Shown piece by piece: positions 50,349 through 58,822 of a stretch of DNA of 64,000 bases. Source of the stretch: Rhodothermales bacterium (lineage in GTDB: Bacteria; Bacteroidota; Rhodothermia; Rhodothermales; Bin80); contig JAJEDR010000077.1 of the NCBI GenBank assembly GCA_022821385.1, positions 62,001-126,000 of the forward strand, in the 5' to 3' direction. The notes below the pieces were generated by a model. That model did not search any database and was not told where the DNA came from. It saw only the letters and a list, made by a program, of their open reading frames with translations. Numbering within the stretch: the stretch's first letter is position 1; each line of letters starts with the position of its first letter. A program made the translations under genes and the position numbers.

Positions 50349-52907
50349 TTAACTTGCTTCGTCATTAAGCTTTTTGAGTGATTCAAGTCCACTTAGCTCT
50401 CCAATTGTAGTTGGTCCACTTGTGGCCTTTTCACGCTTGGCATGCTGACGAACAGCTTTTGCCTCTTCGCGGCGTACTGCGCGCTTGGCCTCACGTTCAC
50501 TCTCTTCGATTTTAGCCTTTTCCTGCCGCTCCTTGGCAGTTTCGCTCATCACAATCTCTTTCTGGCCCGCATCCAATCTGATCACGCGCAGATCAATCTC
50601 ATCCCCCTCCCGGTACGGAGGGAAGCCAGTATCGGACTTGTTCTTGAGCTCACGGATAGGTACAAAAGCTTCAACCTCAAGGGGTAATTCCACAGTCAAT
50701 CCTTTCCGCTCAACCCGCACAACCTTGGCTTTATGGTCCGTACCCGCTTCATAGACTGTCGCGAGGTTTGTCCACGGATTCGTCTCGATCTGTTTATGAC
50801 CAAGTGCAATTCGTTGACGTTTCTCATCGACATCAAGCACGACGACCGAAAGTTCCTGTCTCTTCTTAACAATCTCACTGGGATGGCGAATCGTTTTGGT
50901 CCAGGACAGATCGGATACATGCACTAGACCGTCAATCCCTGGTTCGATCTCAACAAAAACGCCAAAGTGTGTAATGTTGCGCACACGGCCACGAAGAACC
51001 GTTCCCGGGGGGTAGCGCATCGAAATGCCCTCCCATGGGTTCGTCTCGAACTGCTTCATGCCGAGCGATATCTTTTTCGTGCCGTGATCAATACTCAGCA
51101 CGGACACTTTCACGACCTGGCCGAGCGAAACATGCTGCGATGGATGTCGGATATGGCCTGTCCAACTCATCTCTGAAACATGCACGAGTCCCTCAATACC
51201 CTGCTCAATCTCAAGGAATGCACCATAGTCTGTTATGGATACGACCTTGCCTTCCACGACATCCCCTGGTTTATACCGCTCCTCAATATTCTCCCAGGGA
51301 TGCGGCTGAAGCTGCTTCAGCCCCAGCGAGATGCGCTGCCGGTCTTTATCGTAGTCAAGTACGACGACTTTCAGGTTTTCATCAAGAGAAACTACCTCTG
51401 TCGGATGAGATACGCGTCCCCAGGTGAGATCTGTTATGTGGAGCAGACCATCTACGCCGCCAAGATCAACAAATACGCCAAAGTTCGTGATGTTTTTGGC
51501 AACCCCTTCCAGGACTTGTCCAGCTTCCATCGTGGAGAGAATACTCTCACGCTGTGAAGCAAGGTCGCGTTCAATGAGTGCCTTATGTGAAACAACTACG
51601 TTTTCGTTGTCCGCATTAATCTTGACGATCTTGAATTCCATTTTGCGATCGAGGTAGGAATCAAAATCACGTACAGGTCGCATATCGATCTGGGATCCCG
51701 GCAAAAATGCCTCTAAACCGTCAATGAGGTCAACAATCATTCCTCCCTTGATACGACGGGTTATCGTCCCTTCCAGTACCGTCCCATTCTCAAATGCATG
51801 TTCAATTCGTTCCCAACGACGGACTTTCTCTGCCCTCTCTTTGCTGAGCTGGAGTTGGCCGTGGTAGTTTTCGAGCCGTTCGACATACACTTCAAGCGTG
51901 TCTCCCGGATTGACTTCGCCCTCAAATTCATTCCTAGGGATGATGCCGTCACTCTTGAATCCGATATCAATAACGACATCCTTATCACTAACCGAAATAA
52001 TCTGTCCAGTGATTATCTCATCTTTCACAACGTCGCTGAGCGAGGCATCAATGAGCTGTGTCAATTCCTCAGCACGTATCTGCTCAGCTTCACTCGTCTC
52101 TTGTCGTTCATTAAGTTCAGATAGCGGGACGGTGTCTCCCAAAATATCACCGGTGTATCCAATCCGCTCCACGCCTTGATCGATATCCTCAGAGTCTTCT
52201 GATACCTGTGCTTCATCTTCTGTCTCCGATGCTTCCGGTTCAGCTGTTGCCTCCGGCGCCTGATCGGCTTCGGAATCTGTTGGATCAGCAGGGCTATCCT
52301 CACTCACCTCCGAAGCTTCCGGTTCAGCTGTTGCCTCCAGCGTCTGATCGGATTCAGAACCTGTTGGATCAGCAGGGCTATCCTCGCCCATCTCCGACGG
52401 CTCCAGTTCAGCCGTTGCCTCCGGCACCTGACCAGACTCAGTGGTTGCCGGATCGGAAGAGCTGTCCTCACTCACTTCCGGTACTTCTGGTTCAGTCGTT
52501 GCTTCCGGTGCCTGATCGGATTCAGAACCTGTTGGATCCGCAGGAATGTCCTCGCGCACCTCCGATGCTTCCGGTTCGACTGCTGCCTCCGGCACCTGAT
52601 CGGACTCGTAGGTTGCTGGATCGGCATTGCTGTCCTCGCTCGCCTCCGGTACTTCTGGTTCAGTTGTTGCTTCCGGTGCCAGATCGGATTCAGTGTTTGC
52701 TGAATCGGTAGAGCTGTCCTCGCTCACCTCCGATGCTTCTGGTTCAGTTGATGCTTCCGATGCCTGATCGGATTCAGAAGTTGGTAGATCGGCAGGAACA
52801 TCTTTGGTTACCCCAAGGGTATCATTCTCAGAGGCAACGGAGGTTTGAACAAGATTCTCCTGTGATTCTTCCGGTGGAGTTTCTGCTCCTAATTGTTCTT
52901 CAGACAT
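50349..52907 (-). CDS. rpsA: 30S ribosomal protein S1 with acidic repeat extension
   Basis: An 852-residue protein, much longer than the usual 550-650. The first ~260 residues are acidic, with seven 28-residue repeats (residues 45-240; unit ESDxxPEATxEPExxEVxEDSxxDPxxx). Six S1 domains follow: for example DEIITGQIISVSDKDVVIDIG (~300), VLEGTITRRIKGGMIVDL (~370), VLEGVAKNITNFGVFVDL (~460), VVEGKVVSITDYGAFLEI, VLRGRVRNITHFGVFVEI, and a last, divergent one. The tail is charged and Lys/Glu-rich. S1 unwinds and recruits mRNA to the 30S subunit. It lies 156 bases after cmk, the classical cmk-rpsA pair. Confidence 0.93.
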   Translation of the reverse strand: MSEEQLGAETPPEESQENLVQTSVASENDTLGVTKDVPADLPTSESDQASEASTEPEASEVSEDSSTDSANTESDLAPEATTEPEVPEASEDSNADPATYESDQVPEAAVEPEASEVREDIPADPTGSESDQAPEATTEPEVPEVSEDSSSDPATTESGQVPEATAELEPSEMGEDSPADPTGSESDQTLEATAEPEASEVSEDSPADPTDSEADQAPEATAEPEASETEDEAQVSEDSEDIDQGVERIGYTGDILGDTVPLSELNERQETSEAEQIRAEELTQLIDASLSDVVKDEIITGQIISVSDKDVVIDIGFKSDGIIPRNEFEGEVNPGDTLEVYVERLENYHGQLQLSKERAEKVRRWERIEHAFENGTVLEGTITRRIKGGMIVDLIDGLEAFLPGSQIDMRPVRDFDSYLDRKMEFKIVKINADNENVVVSHKALIERDLASQRESILSTMEAGQVLEGVAKNITNFGVFVDLGGVDGLLHITDLTWGRVSHPTEVVSLDENLKVVVLDYDKDRQRISLGLKQLQPHPWENIEERYKPGDVVEGKVVSITDYGAFLEIEQGIEGLVHVSEMSWTGHIRHPSQHVSLGQVVKVSVLSIDHGTKKISLGMKQFETNPWEGISMRYPPGTVLRGRVRNITHFGVFVEIEPGIDGLVHVSDLSWTKTIRHPSEIVKKRQELSVVVLDVDEKRQRIALGHKQIETNPWTNLATVYEAGTDHKAKVVRVERKGLTVELPLEVEAFVPIRELKNKSDTGFPPYREGDEIDLRVIRLDAGQKEIVMSETAKERQEKAKIEESEREAKRAVRREEAKAVRQHAKREKATSGPTTIGELSGLESLKKLNDEAS
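52188..52775 (-). repeat. Seven tandem 84-base repeats within rpsA
   Basis: Seven in-frame copies of an 84-base unit (28 codons) encode the acidic N-terminal extension of S1. For example the 24 bases starting at 52231 recur at 52315, exactly 84 bases later. Copies differ by scattered substitutions and no frame change, so the array is maintained under coding constraint. It could expand or contract by slippage or recombination. Confidence 0.85.
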
Positions 52908-53063
52908 ATACGTGCACTAAGTGCGCCTAGGCCCGATGTTAGATATGCTCTGCGGCTCCCCTACAGAAGACACCGGACGGGGGTTTGAAATTTGAGTGGG
53001 CACAACGTGCAGGGAATCAGACGCTAGGCGTAAACACGCGTACCATACCAGCCAAGTTTTTAT

Positions 53064-53741
53064 CTACTGCAAAGCTGATTGTTCCAGGACATGCCCGAGT
53101 ATCAGGTCAATCTGCTCTGCAAGCGTTAACTTGTCCGTTTCAATCATAACTGCATCCAAGGCTTTTTTCAGTGGAGCAACCTTTCGTTCTGAGTCTTGGC
53201 GGTCCCGTTCAGCTATCGCCCGAAGTACGGATTCAAATGAGGGGGTTTCCCCCACTTGATGGAATTCGATAAGCCGACGCTGCGCCCGCACTTCAAGTGA
53301 GGCAGTTATAAAGAATTTCAAATCAGCATGCGGAAAAACTACCGTGCCCATGTCACGACCTACCACCACAATGCCGGGGTTAACACCATAACGGTCACCA
53401 AACCCACGCTGAAGACCAAAAAGACGCCGCCGAACATTTTTAAGCGCGGCAACCTGACTGGCCATTTCGGTAATTTGGGGCGTATGTAATTCTGCCGTTA
53501 CATCTACTCCATCTATATGCACATGCATGTGACTATCGACGCAGGTGATATCAATCTGGAATCGCTGCAGGCTGATCTCGGCATCATCCTCGGTACTTTC
53601 CAGTCCAGTTTTCAGGAACCCCAATGCTACGGCCCGATAGATAAGGCCAGAGTCCATAAATACAAACCCCGCAGCCGCGGCAACGCCGCGTGCAGTGCTG
53701 CTCTTGCCAGACGCTGCTGGACCGTCAATGGCTATAATCAC
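53064..53741 (-). CDS. cmk: Cytidylate kinase
   Basis: A 225-residue kinase that phosphorylates CMP and dCMP. It starts with GTG at 53741 (reading MIIAIDGPAASGKSS); no other start would leave the P-loop (GPAASGKSST) intact. FMDSGLIYRAVALGFLK is the CMP-binding part, VVVGRDMGTVVFPHADLKFFITAS the core, and RDRQDSERKVAPLKKALDAVMIETD the lid region. It is followed by rpsA. Its start codon is only 10 bases from the divergent trmH ATG, so the two promoters must overlap or lie inside the coding sequences. Confidence 0.95.
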   Translation of the reverse strand: MIIAIDGPAASGKSSTARGVAAAAGFVFMDSGLIYRAVALGFLKTGLESTEDDAEISLQRFQIDITCVDSHMHVHIDGVDVTAELHTPQITEMASQVAALKNVRRRLFGLQRGFGDRYGVNPGIVVVGRDMGTVVFPHADLKFFITASLEVRAQRRLIEFHQVGETPSFESVLRAIAERDRQDSERKVAPLKKALDAVMIETDKLTLAEQIDLILGHVLEQSALQ

Positions 53742-53751
53742 TTAAACTTTG

Positions 53752-54285
53752 ATGCGAAAACTTCGTCATGAAGAAATTAGGCGGGTATCTGCCAGTACCG
53801 TTCGATTAGTGCCTCGCCACCCGATCACTGTTGTACTGGATAACGTGCGTTCGGTGCATAATGTGGGATCCATTTTTCGCACTTCCGACGCCGCGCTTAT
53901 TGAACGTATAATACTTTCTGGAATTACACCTACCCCAGAAAATCCACAAATTCACAAGGCAGCACTAGGGGCGCAGGATACTGTACCATGGGAATACAAA
54001 CAAAACGCCGCTAGCACAATCGACGACCTGCGTAAATCAGGATATACAGTTGCCGTCCTGGAGCTTACCGACACTCCGACTCCGACAACTGCCGTTACCC
54101 GGGAGAAATTTCCTCTTTGCCTGGTAGTGGGTAATGAACTCTCCGGCGTTGATGAAGAGCTAATTGCTAAAGCGGACTGCGCACTGGAGATTCAACAGTA
54201 CGGCGCAAAACAGTCCATGAACGTAGCCGTAGCGTATGGGATTGCCATCTTTGATCTGGTGAGACTTCATCGAGGCCTACTGTGA
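53752..54285 (+). CDS. TrmH/SpoU-family RNA methyltransferase
   Basis: A 177-residue SPOUT methyltransferase from ATG 53752 (a TTG lies one codon earlier). The trefoil-knot motifs are complete: motif I NVRSVHNVGSIFRTSDA, motif II VVGNELSGVDEEL, motif III KQSMNVAVAYGIAIFDL. It methylates the ribose 2'-OH of a tRNA (position 18 or 34) or rRNA nucleotide; the target cannot be fixed. The protein is short and lacks an extra RNA-binding domain, as TrmL-like enzymes do. It is the first gene of the unit trmH-mutA-mutB-meaB-glnS, 10 bases before mutA. Confidence 0.9.
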   Translation: MRKLRHEEIRRVSASTVRLVPRHPITVVLDNVRSVHNVGSIFRTSDAALIERIILSGITPTPENPQIHKAALGAQDTVPWEYKQNAASTIDDLRKSGYTVAVLELTDTPTPTTAVTREKFPLCLVVGNELSGVDEELIAKADCALEIQQYGAKQSMNVAVAYGIAIFDLVRLHRGLL

Positions 54286-54295
54286 TGCATCTGCA

Positions 54296-55717
54296 ATGAA
54301 AGAGCCCCTGGATTTACTGAGTCACTTCCCACCGGTTACCGATCAGGATTGGGACAAACTGATTCCGGAACACCTGAACTGGCATCCCATCGAAGAGATA
54401 ACCGTTCGTCCTTATTACCGACGCGGCAAGCCTCCGCCCGAACACATCTTTAATCACCGTGAATGGCTTATTCGGGCAGATGTGGAGATGAAGGATGCAG
54501 CGCGTGCGCAGCTTGCAGGCGCCGGGGCGCTGGGATTCAATCTGTCAGAGGAAAATGCCAAACTACCGGAAGATTTACCAATCGGTACAATCCCTCTTTT
54601 TTTTCGTGGCAGAGGCGCAACCCCCAAGTTGCTAGAAACGCTTCGCTTACGTGCAGCCAGTAGAGGATATGCGCCAGAGGAGCTCTTGGGTGCTGTTGAT
54701 ATCTCTTCTCAATACCCCGTTCGTCAAATCTTGGATATGGTGAAAGGCACTCGCCTATGGACGCTGCGGATAAGCCTAGAGCCTTGGCATGAAAAAGGTG
54801 CGACCCATGTTCAGGAGCTGGCTTGTGCGCTAGCACAGCTGTCGGATCTTATTGCAGAAGCTGGCTCAGGCTTTGCAACCGAACATTTGTACTTCTTTGT
54901 GCCTGTTGGTGAGCGTTATCTCCTGGATATTGCCCGCCTCCGTGCGTTGCGTGTGGGTGCTGCCGGGGTTCTAGATGCATACAAAATCCAGTCGCAGAAA
55001 ATAAACATAGTCGGAGTCCCCAGCCGACGTTACGAATCGGCACTGGACCCGGAAACACACCTTATCCGACAGACCTTGCAATGTGTTGCCGCTATACTGG
55101 GTGGGTGCGATGTGGTCGCAACTCTGGACACTGATCTCGGGCTCCAAATGCAGCAAATTATGCGCTGCGAGGGACGACTCGGAGTTGCCGCGGACGCTGC
55201 TGCAGGCGCTTGGATGATAGAACATCTGACGGATGCCCTAGGAGCCGCTTCATGGGAACTCTTCCAACAGATTGAACAAAGAGGCGGATTGGATCTGTCA
55301 TGGAATTGGATAGAAAAGCAAATCCAGCACGCACACAATCAGCGAAGTGCCGCAGTGCTTTCGGGAGCCGATGTGGTTGTAGGCGTTAATACTTACCTAT
55401 CTCCTGACATACCCGAGGCAGCCCTCCGCCCGAACAGCCTTGCTGCTCCCCTTGAAGCCATACGACTACGAGCAAAGGCACTCACGAAAAAACCGCGAAT
55501 TAAGATTCAGGGAGAACATGATCCATGGCTTCACCGACTATTGAGTTTGTGTACCTGTGATATTCAAAATCAACCAGCCGACATAGTCATAACGAAAACT
55601 CCAACGGGGTTCACAGCTCAGAATACCCGAGAGGAACAGATTTCGCTCACTTCGGGCGATCCACTGCATCTGGCGGCGGATCAACTATTACAATTATTCG
55701 ATAGTGATGCGGCCTGA
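54296..55717 (+). CDS. mutA: Methylmalonyl-CoA mutase small subunit (MutA), short form
   Basis: A 473-residue non-catalytic subunit of the heterodimeric methylmalonyl-CoA mutase. The start [23 protein letters not shown] and the barrel segments NREW-like [10 protein letters not shown] and [14 protein letters not shown] match MutA. It stops shortly after the TIM barrel ([15 protein letters not shown]...). Unlike the 600-plus-residue MutA of many bacteria it lacks a full C-terminal B12-like domain, having only ~90 further residues. This short form is known in some Bacteroidota. It lies between trmH and mutB, overlapping mutB by 11 bases. Confidence 0.9.
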   Translation: MKEPLDLLSHFPPVTDQDWDKLIPEHLNWHPIEEITVRPYYRRGKPPPEHIFNHREWLIRADVEMKDAARAQLAGAGALGFNLSEENAKLPEDLPIGTIPLFFRGRGATPKLLETLRLRAASRGYAPEELLGAVDISSQYPVRQILDMVKGTRLWTLRISLEPWHEKGATHVQELACALAQLSDLIAEAGSGFATEHLYFFVPVGERYLLDIARLRALRVGAAGVLDAYKIQSQKINIVGVPSRRYESALDPETHLIRQTLQCVAAILGGCDVVATLDTDLGLQMQQIMRCEGRLGVAADAAAGAWMIEHLTDALGAASWELFQQIEQRGGLDLSWNWIEKQIQHAHNQRSAAVLSGADVVVGVNTYLSPDIPEAALRPNSLAAPLEAIRLRAKALTKKPRIKIQGEHDPWLHRLLSLCTCDIQNQPADIVITKTPTGFTAQNTREEQISLTSGDPLHLAADQLLQLFDSDAA

Positions 55718-57809
55718 CTTTTCCTCCATTCCGTACCGAAGATCCGGCGTCTCCTTTCCAGTTGATCGCAAGGATCAGGATCAAACCCGTACTTGCGATG
55801 CTGTTGATCTTGAAGCATGCGCGCATCTGGATTATGCGGCGGGTCTACCGCCGTTCCTGCGCGGGCCCTATGCGTCAATGTACGCTGGTCGTCCATGGAC
55901 GATTCGGCAATATGCCGGGTTTTCCACCGCAGAAGACTCAAACGCATTCTACAGAAAAGCACTTGCGTCCGGACAACGTGGTCTGTCGGTAGCTTTCGAC
56001 CTGCCAACACATAGAGGCTATGACTCCGATCATCCAATCGCTCGCGGGGACGTAGGACAGGCCGGCGTTGCGATTGACAGCGTGGAGGACATGAAAGTGC
56101 TCTTCGCAGGGATCCCCCTTTCGAAGATGAGTGTGTCTATGACCATGAATGGCGCTGTCCTGCCGGTCATGGCGTTTTTTATTGTCGCAGCAGAGTCGTC
56201 CCAAGTGAGCCCCCAGCAGCTCAGTGGCACCATTCAGAATGATATTCTGAAGGAGTTTATGGTACGTAATACATACATCTATCCCCCTGCCCCATCAATG
56301 CGCATTACAGGGGATATCATTGAATGGTGTGCCCAGAATATGCCTCGATTCAATACTGTGTCCGTTAGCGGCTATCATATGCACGAGGCAGGTGCCCCCG
56401 CTGATCTTGAGCTTGCTTATACACTTGCCAATGGCTTGGAATATGTGCGTACCGGCCTAAGCCGCGGCCTGGGCATTGATAACTTTGCACCGCGGCTTTC
56501 ATTCTTCTTTGGGATTGGCATGGATCACCTGGTCGAGATCGCCAAGCTCAGGGCAGCACGAGTACTATGGGCCCGGCTGATCAAGCCATTTGCTCCCAAG
56601 AATCCCAAGTCTATGGCCCTGCGCATGCATTGCCAGACGTCTGGATACAGTCTGACTGCACAGAAACCCTATAATAATGTGGCCCGCACGACACTGGAGG
56701 CATTATCTGCTGTATGTGGGCAAACACAATCTCTACACACTAATGCGCTGGATGAAGCACTTGCGCTTCCATCCGCAAATGCTGCCAGAATTGCACGAAA
56801 TACCCAACTCGTGCTTCGGGAAGAGTCACAATTGACGCATGCTATTGATCCATGGGGAGGCTCCTATGTAATTGAGCATCTAACACATACGTTAATTCAG
56901 AAGGTCTGGAAGCACATCCAGGAAATCGAATCCATGGGAGGAATGACCAAAGCCATCGCGAATGGGCTTCCCAAGATGCGAATTGAACAAGCCGCCGCCG
57001 TCAGACAGGCACGCATAGATAAGGGGGAAGAGATTATTGTGGGCGTGAATGCCTTCCAGTCAGAGTCTGCGAACAAAATATCACTCCTTAGAATAAACAA
57101 TGAAGAGGTGCGTCTGAATCAGTCCGCCCGACTCGACGAACTTAAAAATTCACGGGATGAACATCGTGTAAAACACTCCCTGGCAAGCCTGTGCACGGCA
57201 GCGCAAGAAGGATCCAATCTTCTTGAGGTTGCGCTGGAAGCCGCACGCGCACGCGCAACTCTAGGTGAGATTACCAGTGCATTGGAGACCGTCTTTGGTC
57301 GCCATACTGCCCGCAACGAGACCGCAACCGGTATTTACTCCGCTGTTATGCAAACTGACGAACCTACTAATCGTGCACGGTTGCTTTCAGACAAGTTTGC
57401 GCACCAGACCGGGCGCCGTCCACGGATTTTAGTGGCCAAACTCGGACTTGATGGCCATGACCGCGGCGCGCGCGTGATCGCAACCGCATTTGCAGACCTT
57501 GGATTTGATGTTGATATAGGTCCATTATTCCAGTCTCCTCAAGAGGTTGCCCGTCAGGCCCTCGAAAATGATGTCCATATTATTGGCATCTCCAGCCTTG
57601 CTGGCGCCCACCGAACTTTAGTACCAGAGCTTACAAAAGCTCTATCCCTTGATCAACGGGAAGACATACTGGTCGTTGTAGGTGGCATAATTCCATCAGA
57701 AGATTACGCATTGCTCAATGACGCAGGAGTTAAGGCTGTTTTCGGGCCTGGTACAGTCATTGCCGAAGCAGCCATATCGATTCTCCACGACCTCCTGGAC
57801 GATTCATGA
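55707..57809 (+). CDS. mutB: Methylmalonyl-CoA mutase large subunit (MutB)
   Basis: A 700-residue B12 enzyme that interconverts (R)-methylmalonyl-CoA and succinyl-CoA, in propionate and branched-chain breakdown. The barrel has [19 protein letters not shown] (substrate Tyr region), [36 protein letters not shown], and [14 protein letters not shown]. The C-terminal B12 domain has the base-off His in [12 protein letters not shown] (DxHxxG, His584), followed by the GISSLAGAH and VVVGGIIP segments. ATG 55707 is used (GTG 55704 is an alternative). The stop overlaps meaB by 4 bases. Confidence 0.96.
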   Translation: MRPDFSSIPYRRSGVSFPVDRKDQDQTRTCDAVDLEACAHLDYAAGLPPFLRGPYASMYAGRPWTIRQYAGFSTAEDSNAFYRKALASGQRGLSVAFDLPTHRGYDSDHPIARGDVGQAGVAIDSVEDMKVLFAGIPLSKMSVSMTMNGAVLPVMAFFIVAAESSQVSPQQLSGTIQNDILKEFMVRNTYIYPPAPSMRITGDIIEWCAQNMPRFNTVSVSGYHMHEAGAPADLELAYTLANGLEYVRTGLSRGLGIDNFAPRLSFFFGIGMDHLVEIAKLRAARVLWARLIKPFAPKNPKSMALRMHCQTSGYSLTAQKPYNNVARTTLEALSAVCGQTQSLHTNALDEALALPSANAARIARNTQLVLREESQLTHAIDPWGGSYVIEHLTHTLIQKVWKHIQEIESMGGMTKAIANGLPKMRIEQAAAVRQARIDKGEEIIVGVNAFQSESANKISLLRINNEEVRLNQSARLDELKNSRDEHRVKHSLASLCTAAQEGSNLLEVALEAARARATLGEITSALETVFGRHTARNETATGIYSAVMQTDEPTNRARLLSDKFAHQTGRRPRILVAKLGLDGHDRGARVIATAFADLGFDVDIGPLFQSPQEVARQALENDVHIIGISSLAGAHRTLVPELTKALSLDQREDILVVVGGIIPSEDYALLNDAGVKAVFGPGTVIAEAAISILHDLLDDS

Positions 57810-58810
57810 GCCGAGTTCCCAGTGTGCAAGACATCCTCTCTGGTGATCGTAACAGCCTTAGTCGCGGGATCACGCTTGTAGAGAGTACACGGCTTTCTGC
57901 CATGAATGACGCCGAGCACCTGCTCAACGGAGTCCTTGCAAAGACTGGTAAAGCGTTGCGTGTAGCTGTTACTGGAGCTCCAGGTGTGGGCAAGAGCACA
58001 CTGATTGAGGCGCTTGGGATGCACCTTGTACAATCAGATTACCGCGTGGCCGTGCTGTCTGTGGATCCCTCGAGCCCCCACACGGGGGGAAGCATTATGG
58101 GGGACAAGACACGCATGCCTGAACTTGCAAAACATAAGAACGCGTTCATTCGTCCATCTCCCTCAGGAAACGTTCCCGGCGGCATTGCTAACACTACGCG
58201 TCGTGCAATGCTCCTGTGCGAGGCCGCCGGATATAATGTAATTCTGATCGAAACTGTCGGCACAGGCCAGGGAGACACCCTTGTTCGTCAAATCGTTGAT
58301 ATCGTTCTCCTTATGTTATTACCGCATGCGGGTGATGAGCTACAGGGAATCAAACGGGGTATCCTTGAAATTGCAGACCTGATTGCAGTTTCGAAAGCCG
58401 ATCGTGTTATGATAGACCAAGCGCGCCTCACGGCCAATGCATACAGGCGCGCGCTGCATCTCTATCCTGAACGCTCCCGGATCGTCAAGGTTAAGACAAT
58501 CAGCGCACTCGAAAAAACAGGAATCTCTGCAATCTGGGAAGCTATAAGGGATATCGAGCGCACAACGCGTGAAAATGGCCACTTCGAGACGCAGCGTAAT
58601 GCACAAATCAAGACTGCACTGCTTGAAACCGCAAAGACCTTCCTTCTGTCTGAATTTGGCAAATCGAGAATCATTGATGCAGCGGTGGATAATTTTCAAC
58701 AGCAGGTCACCGCAGGAACGTGCACCGTAACCGGTGCCGCACACGAACTCGTTCGCATCTACCGCACTATGGATTCAAAAACCGATCCGAACGTTGAAGG
58801 ATCTTCCTGA
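57806..58810 (+). CDS. meaB: Methylmalonyl-CoA mutase-associated GTPase MeaB
   Basis: A 334-residue G3E P-loop GTPase that chaperones and protects methylmalonyl-CoA mutase, gating delivery and removal of the B12 cofactor. The P-loop is [17 protein letters not shown], the switch region [22 protein letters not shown], then [11 protein letters not shown], and the base-specificity motif AVSKAD. The C-terminal helical dimerisation arm is complete. Some relatives were named ArgK/LAO kinase, an old misassignment. The 4-base overlap with mutB and the meaB-mutB order support the role here. Confidence 0.96.
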   Translation: MSRVPSVQDILSGDRNSLSRGITLVESTRLSAMNDAEHLLNGVLAKTGKALRVAVTGAPGVGKSTLIEALGMHLVQSDYRVAVLSVDPSSPHTGGSIMGDKTRMPELAKHKNAFIRPSPSGNVPGGIANTTRRAMLLCEAAGYNVILIETVGTGQGDTLVRQIVDIVLLMLLPHAGDELQGIKRGILEIADLIAVSKADRVMIDQARLTANAYRRALHLYPERSRIVKVKTISALEKTGISAIWEAIRDIERTTRENGHFETQRNAQIKTALLETAKTFLLSEFGKSRIIDAAVDNFQQQVTAGTCTVTGAAHELVRIYRTMDSKTDPNVEGSS

Positions 58811-58822
58811 CCGATAAATCTA

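Noticed and set aside
50333-50349. CCCCAATTGGGG palindrome after rpsA
   Set aside because: A short stem without a T-run on the minus strand; too weak to call a terminator.
52208-52711. 167-codon plus-strand ORF with Pro/Leu repeats
   Set aside because: It is the complement of the 84-base repeats in rpsA, so its periodicity is inherited, not its own.
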